This document shows positions 35,516 to 45,887 of a stretch of 64,000 nucleotides of DNA, in pieces. Numbering within the stretch: the stretch's first letter is position 1; the number at the start of each line of letters is the position of its first letter. The position numbers and the translations under genes are program-made. The notes under the pieces are model-generated. The model searched no databases and was not told the DNA's origin. It saw nothing but the letters and a program-made list of their open reading frames with translations. Source of the DNA: Tubulanus polymorphus. Lineage: Eukaryota; Nemertea; Palaeonemertea; Tubulaniformes; Tubulanidae. Location: positions 20,209,307-20,273,306 of the forward strand of contig NC_134031.1 of assembly GCF_964204645.1 (NCBI RefSeq), in the 5' to 3' direction.

Positions 35516-36360
35516 CATCCTCTATTCAGCATCAGGACCACTCTGAATCAGCATCAGCAATTACTGGGTTCGAACCCGGGACATCCCGTACATCCTCTAT
35601 TCAGCATCAGCACCACTCTGAATCAGTTATCAGTAATTACTTTTGTTAAGATAGCAATATTTTACCGTACGGTGCTGCCTCTATGCTCATCGTTAGCGGG
35701 ATTTTCATACACTAACTAAAGTCAACTCTGGCAAGCTAAGGTCACGGAGTATAACTGGACAGCACGTCGATTGCCAGAGTTGACTTTAGTTAGTGTATGA
35801 AAATCCCGCTAACGATGAGCATAGCGGCAGCACTGCACGGTCAGGACATCCCTGTACATCCTTTATTCATCATCAGGACAACTCTGAATCAGTATCAGTA
35901 ATTACTGGGTTTGAACCCGGGACACCCCTGTACATCCTCTATCCATCAGGACCACTCTGAATCACAGCATTTGATGGGTTTGAACCCGGGATACCCCTGT
36001 ACATCCTCTATTCAGCATCAGGACCACTCTGAATCAGCATCAGTAATTACTGGGTTCGAACCCGGGACATCCCCGTACATCCTCTATTCAGCATCAGTAC
36101 CACTCTGAATCAGTTATCAGTAATTACTTTTGTTAAGATATCAACATTTAACCGTACGGTGCTGCCTCTATGTTCATCGTTAGCGGGATTTTCATACACT
36201 AACTTAAGTCAACTCTGGCAATCGACGTGCTGTCCAGTTATACTCCGAGACCTTAGCTTGCCAGAGTTGACTAAAGTTAGTGTATAAAAAACTCGCTAAC
36301 GATGAGCATAGAGGCAGCACCGTACGGTAAAATGTTGATATCTTAAAAGTAATTACTGAA

Positions 36361-36629
36361 CCCTGTTTTATCTCGTGACTATCGTTTGAATTCCTCCATC
36401 ACGTCCCACCAGTTGTCATGTTTTCAGCTTCGCGTACGATTGTAATTTTGTCGGTGATTTATTTCGTATTAATTCCCTTTTAAAAAGCTTCCCTTCTTCA
36501 AAACGTATGTAAATTTGAAATGCATAAAAACAACACAGTTTATTTTACTATGACGGAAATAATTTTTATTTTTTCAATCTAAGCTAGTCAAAACGAGAAA
36601 TGCCCGCCAATAGTCCATGCGACGATCGA
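36361..36629. other. Spacer between satellite and toxin-like gene
   Basis: Unique AT-rich sequence, probably containing the 3' untranslated region of the minus-strand gene. No other feature is seen. Confidence 0.5.
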
Positions 36630-37501
36630 TTAACCCTCTTTGCAACATGATGCAATTGCAGATGGATTATGTTTAGCGCATTTGTGCCATCCAGATTTGT
36701 GGCAGCCCAAAACGTAGAAAGTTGTACCACTAAGTGTATTACCATGGGGATTTGGTCCATCAGAATCGCATCGACACGGGACTCCTCTTCTGAATCTCTC
36801 ATGAACCAGTTCTGGAATATATAATTCACGTGAGAAATCACGCGGTTGCATTTGTAACTTTACGCAAACAATGATTTTTGACTTAAAAATATGTTGTCTT
36901 TGATTAATCTACTTCTCGAATCCCGACGCATACGACGCGGGAAAACACGGAAAGACAGGAAGTTGAAACATGTTTCCGAGCTCCCTAGCTGTGCATTTAT
37001 GAGAGAAACAAGGAAACAGGAAGTTAAAACATGTTTATCATTACCTTATGAGGAGAAACTGGGCTTCAAGAAGTAGATTAACCACCAAAGACAAATACGT
37101 ACTTTTCACTGAGTGAAATATAATTTACAAGTCTAAGTGAAAACCAGTAATGTGGCACTATATGAAGGGACTTAAGCCGGGCGTAGGTCGGCCTTGCGAC
37201 TGCCAGACCTACGCCCCCACGTGTGACGCAACGCGAAGATCGCGTCGCGTCGCAAGGTCGACCTACGCCCGGCTTAACTATAAGCGTTTCTTATTATGGA
37301 AAATTACCTTTAAAACCGTCCTTTGCTGCCACTGAGGCAATGACTACTGCGACAATCAAAATAAACACCTGCAATGGAATGAATACGTATGTGACAATTA
37401 CAGGAACCAAGTTCCATATTTTGAAAGTAAAGTTTGACGTGGTCGAGTTTCAACTGGTTCAGTAAACTGCAATCTTGTTGTTCTGTTTTACCTACCTTCA
37501 T
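36630..37501 (-). CDS. Secreted cysteine-rich peptide, sea-anemone type I sodium-channel toxin family
   Basis: Three coding exons on the minus strand: 37501-37496 (start codon plus one lysine codon), 37368-37308 and 36811-36630, together 82 codons plus stop and in phase throughout. Exon 2 encodes a hydrophobic signal peptide ([15 protein letters not shown]). Exon 3 encodes a short propeptide ending in a dibasic RR, then a ~50-residue domain with six cysteines spaced C-x-C-x21-C-x7-C-x10-CC, including the family-diagnostic CDSDGP, GNTLSG and SGWHKC. In this family such peptides slow inactivation of voltage-gated sodium channels and act as venom or defence secretions; this role is inferred. All six cysteines and the cleavage site are intact. 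An exon boundary within the signal-peptide region and GT-AG sites support a real gene. Known members are chiefly from sea anemones. Activity is untested. Confidence 0.82.
37172..37277. mobile_element. TTAA-flanked MITE in an intron of the toxin-like gene
   Basis: Inverted repeats of 29 bp, TTAAGCCGGGCGTAGGTCGG at the left and its complement CGACCTACGCCCGGCTTAA at the right, differ by one base over 29. They enclose a GC-rich interior with CGCGTCGCGT. TTAA stands at both ends, as in piggyBac-type insertions where TTAA is the target duplication. It lies wholly inside the intron 36812-37307. No coding capacity. Confidence 0.7.
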
Positions 37502-39119
37502 TTTGAATTCAGTTGAACGATTTTCGACGCTTGAAACTTGAATATCAGACGAGCTGAATTCTTCTGTTTATATAGTTGTTTCTAGTCATTTATAATTGAG
37601 AAATAATCGTGACAAATCGGCTAATCCTTTCCTAATTTGGCAGATACTAATAAATTACCTGATCAACGCAAGTGTTCGCCTGGTACCAGCTGAGGACAGA
37701 AAGGATTATCGACTTTTGATAAATGATATTTTTCGAGTAATTTTGGGGAGGTTTTTGGAGATTCGATCGAAAGAGGACCACATTTTATGCGAAGTTGTCG
37801 ACTATCGATAAGCAATGTTATTGATCTTTTTCATTGAATGTATTGCACTCCGTTATTCCATTGACGTGAAAACTTGATTATACGTCTATGGTTATTCTGA
37901 AACGAATCGCTCAATTATGTTAGCTGGTCCGTACACCACTGAATCCCATGGAGGTTGAGGATGTTGGATCGTAACACTGTTATAGTGACATAAATCAAAT
38001 ATCTGACATCAGTGGCAATGTAACCGAAATGTATTCCGCCGAAATTCGTATCCATTTACTGTCGTTTATCTAGAGATACCGACTTTTTCTAAGATTCAGC
38101 AATTCAGTAGAATCTTTGGTTCATGAAGTAATGATCAAAATCAAACGTTGCGTTCCTCAACTACGTATATTGATGATTCCCCAAGGAGGGCCTTATCGGA
38201 GCACGCGCACTAACCACTCGCTCAATACTAAACAATCTGATCCGACGTGCCAGGCAGGCACAGGCCCATTTGACATCCGTGTGAACAGTTGTTCCGTGCT
38301 GTCCAGTTATACTCCGTGGAATGCGTAACGACCGAACTATTAGCGCGTTCGGTTATTAATTCCGACCACTAGTCGACTAGTTACGGAAACCGAAGTTTAC
38401 CGTGGTAAACGAGCGGAGTATGGGTTTCTGTCGCGTCTTAGGGGGTAACTTCATTAGGGTATATCGTGATTTGATGGAATATACCTGCACATATTCATAG
38501 GGAAGATCGCCGTTTCGCCCTTTTAATTGCATTATAAGCGTTTATGGAATTGCTTTGACACAAATTTCGAGAATAGTTTTGAAAAAGAATACAAATTCCA
38601 TTGTTGTTATCCGTTGGCGACAGATTTTCGTTATATCCTAAACGCCTCTAAATAAGGTAAATTGTAAATGTGGCAATAATCAGAGGATAACCATATATTC
38701 AAAGGGATTAGTATAATAGAGGAGAGGAGCTCTGAAAAAAGGAAAGCCGACAAGAATCGGAGATTATTCCTATAATTTCATGGAAGACCCATTTGTATCA
38801 AATAGATCTGCACGAATAAATTCATATACGATAAATGATTATCCGACACGTTGTTGTAATGATTAGAATTAATACCTTGGTGCGACAGTGTAATCTTGAT
38901 TCATTTGGCAAACGGGATGAATGTTCATAACATTAATGTATATTTTAACGTTGCATGCAAATGTATTGTAAAACTCGATTTATATGTGAATTTTGTGAGA
39001 ATCGTCATCGCCGTCAAAGACTCCCTAACACGCGGAGACTCGATATACGAGTCGGTGAGATGGAGATTGGGTTTGAGTTGTAAGATAACATGTACTTTGA
39101 TTTAAACAACAACCAAAAA

Positions 39120-39302
39120 TTCTGTAAACTCGACCGCCGATCACACGACTATATCTGTACTCCGATTTCCGATTTCAAAATCAAACCCCCTGTTTCGCTC
39201 CCGGCAAGTGTGGCGGGTCTGTAAGGGACACTCAATCAGAAAAATCAAACGAAATTTACCAGCCAAATAAATAACAGGGACAATCCCTTTTTTAAGATCA
39301 AA
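39120..39302 (+). repeat. Second copy of the retroposon terminus
   Basis: This sequence matches 27501-27686 closely over its whole length (shared TCGACCGCCGATCACAC, CCCCCTGTTTCGCTCCCGGC, GGGTCTGTAAGGGACACTCA and the end TAAGATCAAA). It shows that the insertion in the satellite belongs to a dispersed family with a fixed terminus. Neither copy has a coding frame I recognise. Confidence 0.75.
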
Positions 39303-39544
39303 CATCAGGGGCGGTGTCTCTTATCCAGTCAGATGTCTGTAAATATACCATGGTTCTGTTGATCGAGTTCTGTGTGTAGCGTTTCGCAAAAACTTCCATA
39401 TCTCTTACAAAGCTCAATACTTATGGTCATCTTAGGTCGGATATTCTGGTTCTGTCCGTTTTCGATGATTATATCGGCAATTTCCGCAATTACTACGGTC
39501 GCAACTGAGTTTGCCTGCCGTTCACTCACGGCGCTGATGTTGCC

Positions 39545-39685
39545 ATGGAATTGTCTCTGTTACTGTTGATTTGCAATCTACTATCGTTTCTGTTCATTGG
39601 AACGTCGTTCGCCTTTATCTTATACACATACAAAAAATCGTCGAAATCTACCGGAAACTCATTTGGATTAAACCCAAAACACTAA
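39545..39685 (+). CDS. Possible 46-aa single-pass membrane micropeptide
   Basis: ATG in a strong initiation context (GCCATGG) opens a 46-codon frame. It starts with a leucine-rich hydrophobic run (MELSLLLLICNLLSFLFIGT, continuing SFAFIL), followed by the basic YTYKKSSKS and a short polar end. That is the layout of a signal-anchor or small membrane peptide. It has no recognised family, the opposite strand is also open, and no splice or polyadenylation evidence is visible, so it may be chance. Confidence 0.25.
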   Translation: MELSLLLLICNLLSFLFIGTSFAFILYTYKKSSKSTGNSFGLNPKH

Positions 39686-40876
39686 GGACCTAAATATTGC
39701 ACAATATCTTACTGAGAAATCCAGTCCTTTGCGGCATTTTCAGTCTAATATTCATCTTGAATGTGCCAGCCTTCATTTTGGACACATCATTCAGCATGAG
39801 TGGGATATCCATATCGACTATATGAGCTATTGCCTCATTATCGATTCAATGAAATGTCTATAGATCCATTGGAAGGTTTCTATAAACCAAAGTTGATGAT
39901 CATCATGTCAATGATTTGTCGATATTTTTTGTAAATCTGTTGATAAGTTTTGCAAGCTCCATACATCTCGACCAGATGGGTGTATAACGATATTGAGTTT
40001 ATTGAAAAAATAAATTTTCTTTTATTAGGACAGGGAAATTATGTCTTAACTCCAAAATGTAAATTTAGTTTATTTAGGTTGTACTTTCACTTTCATATAT
40101 CTTCAAGTGCAAGATAATCGCTCATAGAATTTTCCATGGCTTTCAAGTGTCGTGTTTCTGGGATCCGAGTCATCAGAGGTTTAATTTGATTTCAGCCAGT
40201 TTGCTATATGAAACTGCGGTTAACAACGATTATGACCCCCGGAATTGAAAGAACGACCATAAAAATCCTCTAACGTGAGGCAGCGGACTTGTTTTCCTGA
40301 TATAAATCTACCAGTAAAAAACCCAAGACGTTTTTAGGTCAACAAGTAGCGTCAACAAAATGTGGTATGTTTAGCCCAGCAATTACAACTACTGCAGGCG
40401 TAATACACATACCCGAGTTATTCATTAATTCTATACTTGAAAAAAATATAAAGATAGAGAACTGGCATTGATTAAAGCCCGTATGTTCAAAACAGGAAAG
40501 CAGTGAGCAATGGGATTGGTAAGTGTATTGTTTAAGTAAATACAAACTGTATGGGAAGGTAAAATTCAATAGGACTTAAAAACAGACGTGCAAGCTCACG
40601 TGCCGGATGGGTTTTCCCATTGCGTAAAAACGGATCCCGCAGCGTATAAAGGGCGCCGACGCAGATGATCGAACCGTATCTGAAATGAAAGAAAGATGAC
40701 TTGAATATTCGTCATGTAGTCGATCCAACGAAATGCATATTGACACCATACAGAACTTTGGAGCGCCAATAAACTCTACTCCCAAGCATTTCTACTAATC
40801 TTCGCTATATGTGTCTTGTAAAAATGAATGGATTTTGCCTTATTCACGGATAAACACGTTGTTTGTCTGATTGGAG

Positions 40877-43800
40877 ATGCTGCGATTGATCAAGTTGTCT
40901 TTCATCTGGTCGACGATTTTGTTCAACTGTCAAGTAGTTCACGTGATTCAGTATGACGGTAAGCTGTGAACAAATTCATTTATTCTATTCATTATTTTAT
41001 TCGTTCAATCTTATAGAAAATGCATATTGAACCTATACACAAATGTATAGCGGTATGCAAAATTTTCAATTATATAGATTCAATATCTTCTTAAAAAATC
41101 GCACGTTATTACGGTACCTATGCACCGATGTTGTCACAAAATGACACGATTTTACTGATTGTCCTTAATCCACCCGTACAGCGAGCTCTTTGTGAAAGAA
41201 AGTATGAGAAGTATGTGAAATTAAGAATTAAAGTATTCAAAATTCTTTTAATTTGTACACAGTGGGTTTTTATTTTATCATCCGTTCACCACGTTTGAGT
41301 GTGGTTATTGTACTACTATGTGAGAATGCCTGTACGAGAGACTCTTTTGATTTCAGCTCAAGGGGAAACGAACATTTTCACCGAGTATCTGCTCTACAAC
41401 GTCCGTCAAGATCGCTATCTCAGGCGGTAAGCAAACGACAGAAATCCCACGACAATACGAGACTTTCGTTCGTAATGCATGAAGAAAGTATGAATTCTGA
41501 AGTCTTGTTGCTTACGAATATTTCTCGCTTCCAACTTGATTAAAACATATATCAAAAGTCCGCAATGCTAACGACATAATTACTTTGCAAGAAAGCGTCA
41601 GAAATCTATTCAAAATTTGAAAGAAGACATTTTTTCGAAACATCAGGAAAACGGATTTCGCAGTAATTTTCCCTTCAATATTGTGGGTTTTTAAAACAGC
41701 ATAAAGGCCAATAGTGTTTATATGCACATTGATACCTATAGTATATATGCGTCATGTGTTCTGTGTGAGTCATTGTGCACTACGTCATCGATAATGGCGT
41801 TTCAAAATAACAGTTACAGTGGCAGTGACAGTTATAGTGGCGTTTATTATGTAACCAAATGCATATTGTAACTCTTATTCTTTTTTTGATAAATTTTTTG
41901 AATTATTTGTGTAACTCGTTAGCTCACTCGGTAGAACGTTTTACTGGTACTCCGGCGCTAGCGGGTTCGAACCCCTATTAACGTTTTACTATTCGAAATT
42001 TCTTAGTGTGGTGGGTTCGCGCATGCGCATTGGAGCGGTAGAAAAAATCGCTTTTTTGAGAGGAGCCAGTCAAAATTCAATCGCGGATATGTGTTATTTT
42101 TCAAGGCGTCAATGAACTATCAACTTAGTTTTCTATCAATGATCTATATTTCTTTATACATCAATGTTAAAGGACGCGGCTGTTTTTCAGACCGATGCAA
42201 GTGTGTTCGTCAGAAGGCAGCGAACAACCGGTGAAATGGACCGACCCGAAACCCTATCCCGGAAAATCAGCTCAGTTAAACACGCTCAAAAATGTAAATA
42301 TCCAAGTTACAACTTTATATGTTACAAATGAAATTAGATATCTTGAAAATTTCCGAACTGTTTTTCCGATCGATTGATTGCATAATGCTTAAATGATTAA
42401 ACCAAGAAAATAAATCAATCAATAATTCAGCCAATGTTTTTGTAAATTACAGTTGTTTGACTCAACCGGCGGCCCGGATTGGATGTTTCATGACAACTGG
42501 AATAATGACACAGTCAACTTCTGCCTGTGGTACGGTATCGGCTGCAATGCAAACGGTGACGTCATTTCCGTTTCTTTGTCGAGGAATCGACTTAATGGTC
42601 ATGTGCCTCGCTTGCACGATTTGTCCTCGTTAAAATACCTATGTTTTAACTACAATGCGAACTTAACCGGCAACATCGATGTTTATTTGGATCCGCAGAA
42701 CAAAGCTTTTGAAAGACTGACTGCATCTTTTGCCAAAACATCGGGTCATATCGAATTCCTGGCCGGATATCCGAAGCTTCGCTTGGTGCAGCTATCCTCG
42801 AACTGGGGAGTACGTGGCCGAATCGTTAAAGAATTTTGCGCTTTGAAGGATCTGCGTATTTTCAGTTTAGGAGAAACAAGTATCAGTGGCAGTATACCTG
42901 ACTGTTTTGGTGAAAACATGCCTGTGCTTCGCTTTCTCGATTTGGAGTACTGCAAAAATCTACGAAGCCCGATACCGCGCGGGTTCTCTAATCTAACAGG
43001 CGTCAAATGGATGCATCTTTCGAAGGCGCAGCTCTACGGGAAGATCCCTGATGGATTCGGTTTGCAGTTGCAACAGAACGAAGAGTTGCACCTCGATTCA
43101 AACGAACTTCGCGGTAATATCCCGGACAGTATAGGCGCGATGAAAAAGCTTAAATTTATCCGTTTAGGAGAAAATGATTTCACTGGAAATTTACCGTCGA
43201 ATTTGGTCAATTTGAAAAACCTGAGGTATTTAGGCGTCGAACGAAATCACATAACGTTGTCAGCCGACCAAACGCCGTTCCGAAACCCAAAGCTATATTC
43301 AATTGATCTATCGTATAACCCTCTGAATATCAGTTTCGAGCGATTCATGAAGATATTTCCCCCTACGGCTGGTTCGTTCACGCCGATAATCGAGGTTTCC
43401 AGACTGGAATTCATTAAATGCAGAAGTTGTGGCTTAAACGGTAAACTATTTGAAGATTACAAGTATAGCTTGTTCATGTATAAGACAGCTGTCGTGATCG
43501 ACTTTAGTTATAACCGTATAAAAGGCACACTACCAGGGTATAATCCAGAGATGAACTACCTTATAGAACTTTATTTGAGGATGAACGAGCTCGAAGGCGC
43601 GATACCCAGAAGTTTTAATGTGTTTTCGTCATTAAGCCTGCTCGATCTGACAGACAATCCGGCTATGTACTGGGATCCTGACAACCATATTCTCGAATTC
43701 TCGACCGATTCAACTCGCAATATACAAGAGGAACATTTGGAATGTCCAGATGTCAGTCTGTCGTTGTTGAAATCGACACCAAGCAAGGTTAACGGGGCTC

Positions 43801-45596
43801 TACTGATCGACCCGGGATATTACGGCTATGAAAATTGCACTTGCAACGAAGGATACTTCGGAAGTAAAGGCCTTTGTAAACCATGCTTAAATGGCGGTAA
43901 TTGTTCGATGATAAATTCACCGAATAAAACAATAACCTACAAGGAAAACTGGTACCCGTCTTTAGTGAACGGTACGCTTTACGGATTTGTCGAATGTTTC
44001 GCCTCAAAGCCTATCTGTAACCCGTTCGGTAATTGCAGTTGCTATATGATCGACGACAGCGCTCCTGGTGATTACAAAATCTCCGGGCGTGTCGTCTGCG
44101 ATCACCGTTGCGTATGTAACCCCAATTATAATCTTTTCGATCGGAAATGTTCCCGATGTAAACGCGTCTCTGACAACGGTGACTCCGCTTACCCGAAGTT
44201 TTACAAAGCCGGTGATATATGTCTTGCCTGCGACGCGAAAGAAAATTTGTTCGCCACAAAATGGCAGATAATCATATTTTCTCTAATATCGCTGACCATA
44301 TTTGTCGTGTTGCCGATTTTGACCCGTTGTGTGCCGGTGCTTAGGCGTCGAATTGGCTCGATCAAAATCTGGTCGAAAATCATCACTATTGTCGCCGTGT
44401 TTTTGTTGGCTATTTTCAGAATGGTGTCGATTTGGGTGTTCCAGGTGACCGTGCTGTTCGTGATTCTTAACTCGATTAACGACAGTTACAGTTTGAACGG
44501 GCTTCTTAAACAATTGCTGTTTTTCGGTCAGATCACAAGCACCATCTTCGCGCAAATTCACCTTCCAGCTATCGATGCGATTGTTAAATTCATCTCCTAC
44601 TACGTCGAAGATCCCTTCAGTTTTCGATTTGAGAGTTTGAAATGTCAGTTCCCAATTCTGCGGAGTCCTTTAGCTAATCTAGTTATATCACTAGCAATAC
44701 CGATCGTAGCCGCTGTTCTGGCATTTCTAGCTATAGTTTTTCGGTACGCTTTTGAAAGAGTTCGTAATATAGTAGGCCGCTGCAGGGCAGTGGACGTCGC
44801 CCTGCGACCTATGCTGGGAGGCGAAAATGACAATCAAGAAGTCAGAAGTCATAAAATGCTTTTGTTTGTTTATCAATGCGTGGGTCTCGTGCTTTTCGTA
44901 ATTGATTGCGCCTTCTACCCGATTTTCAAATCATCGTTTAGCATCTTGCTCCCGTGCGAGAGAGACCCAGACGGTACGATGTACATGCCCAGATTCCCAT
45001 ACCTGAGTTGCGGCTCAGACGATTGTCATTACTACACGGTTGTAGCCAGCACGGCGGTAGCTGTATTCGGTCTGGTGCTATCCATAGTCGTCATTGTCTG
45101 CCTGGTGTATTATGAATCGATGCGAGCTGACCTGGAGATCCACCCAGACAATGACGATGCATTGCGCAAGAAAGAGCTTTTCGATGCTTTGATCGGTAAA
45201 TTGGCAGATCCGTTTCGACCACCACATAGCCGATATATGGCCTTTCTGTTTATGGTCCAAAAAGTTGTCCTGGCGGCTGTATTCTCATTTGTCTCCAGCG
45301 ATTTATCAGTGTGTGTGTTTTTAGTTAGCGTCTTGTTTACCGTTTTACTTTTACATCAAGTTTATTTTCGCCCATTTCGCAAAGAATGTATTCCAGATTT
45401 CGACATCGAGAACACGCTTTACTTCTTGTCGCTTTTCGTCCTGTTGATCTCGTCGATAACGGTCAAGGTGATTGCGTCATCAAACGGTGCTCACGTGATA
45501 GGCTACATCGTCTTTACAATGGCTTCTTTTCTCATCCTTGTTTATTTGCTTATTTCAGTTTTTCGCATTTTTTCGGGGATCTGTTCGAATAGATAA
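40877..45596 (+). CDS. Signal peptide, plant-style LRR, cysteine-rich region and multi-pass membrane protein (1132 aa)
   Basis: Four exons join in frame: 40877-40958, 41357-41426, 42191-42293 and 42453-45596 (TAA). Exon 1 encodes a signal peptide (MLRLIKLSFIWSTILFN). Exons 3 and 4 form an N-cap of plant receptor type: LKN-LFDSTGGPDW, then FCLWYGIGCN. About ten leucine-rich repeats follow (roughly residues 125-490), several with the plant-type L-x-G-x-IP signature (SGSIPDCFG, GKIPDGFG, GNIPDSIG, GAIPRSF). A cysteine-rich EGF-like stretch comes next (CTCNEGYFGSKGLCKPC). From about residue 690 to the end there are roughly ten hydrophobic segments, with HQVYFRPFRKE before the last two. There is no kinase. 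The large last exon has no intron over 3.1 kb. I infer a cell-surface receptor or channel-like protein; ligand and function are unknown. The frame at 42453 starts with TTG after a splice acceptor, so it is not the true start. Confidence 0.85.
41925..42005 (+). repeat. tRNA-like sequence, degenerate (pseudogene or SINE head)
   Basis: GTTAGCTCACTCGGTAGAACG is a good A-box/D-arm, and GCGGGTTCGAACCCC about 25 bp later a good B-box/T-arm. The D stem has one mismatch, the T stem pairs in only three positions, and acceptor arms do not pair. It therefore looks like a decayed tRNA or tRNA-derived SINE, lying in an intron of the LRR gene. Confidence 0.5.
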
Positions 45597-45881
45597 TCAT
45601 ATCAAGAACAAGAGCTACATGGTGTATTATGCAAACACAGCAACTACGTATGTTAACGATGTCTGCGTCCAGTTTCACCAATCATATTCATCATTTTTCG
45701 TATAGTTTCAGTAACATGTGAACGCATCAACAATAATAAGCTTGTAGGCTCTGTAAACGCATTGCCTACCTTCATTATTAATGGCAAATTGTGAAAGAAT
45801 ATGTAAAAATGTTTTAATAATCGAGTCGTTCGCTTGTTCAGTGCTTTTATGAAGAGTATTTGTTTTCTGTTGACTAATAAT

Positions 45882-45887
45882 AATAAA
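45882..45887 (+). terminator. Polyadenylation signal for the LRR membrane-protein gene
   Basis: AATAAA lies about 285 bp after the stop codon, the first perfect hexamer I see downstream on this strand. Confidence 0.45.

Larger units (their letters stand above)
25331..36360. repeat. Composite satellite array with palindromic units
   Basis: About 11 kb is dominated by two alternating modules. Module 1 is a ~76-bp unit with the landmarks GGGTTTGAACCCGGGACACC, TGTACATCCTCTATTCAGCA, CACTCTGAATCAG and CAGTAATTACT. Module 2 is a palindrome of about 200-250 bp, beginning at or before ACCGTACGGTGCTGCCTC. It has arms of roughly 70-105 bp around a ~38-bp centre (AGCTAAGGTCACGGAGTATA through GCACGTCGAT). 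From about 29567 to 33100 the two form a higher-order repeat whose copies start 490 bp apart (29567, 30057, 30547 and again 32184, 32674). Many right arms end in GCAGCACTGTACGGTCGGGAC, fused straight into module 1. Short open frames recur in step with the repeat and are not genes. Three insertions are described separately. Confidence 0.95.
37502..40876. other. Intergenic region with scattered repeats
   Basis: I see no multi-exon gene. Contents are a 25-bp fragment of the satellite palindrome centre at 38295-38319 (TGCTGTCCAGTTATACTCCG), a dispersed repeat around 38330-38450, the 183-bp copy of the retroposon terminus at 39120-39302, and a possible 46-codon membrane peptide frame at 39545-39685. 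The rest is AT-rich. Confidence 0.55.

Noticed and set aside
25331..36360. CRISPR-like array
   Set aside because: Units are contiguous satellite modules without unique spacers, in a eukaryotic genome with introns; no Cas-like genes.
36891..37076. 61-codon plus-strand frame overlapping the toxin-like gene's intron
   Set aside because: Antisense to an intron, with short internal repeats (AGGAAGTT-AAACATGTTT) and no family features.
39329..39569. Minus-strand frame with two cysteines (CKRYGSFC) as a second toxin-like exon
   Set aside because: No signal peptide exon, no cysteine framework and an overlapping plus-strand frame; not supportable.
41925..42005. Functional tRNA gene
   Set aside because: A and B boxes are present but acceptor and T stems do not pair; kept only as a degenerate tRNA-like repeat.
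42453..45596. Single-exon gene starting at 42453
   Set aside because: Codon 42453 is TTG directly after a splice acceptor; three upstream exons in matching phase supply a signal peptide and the LRR N-cap.
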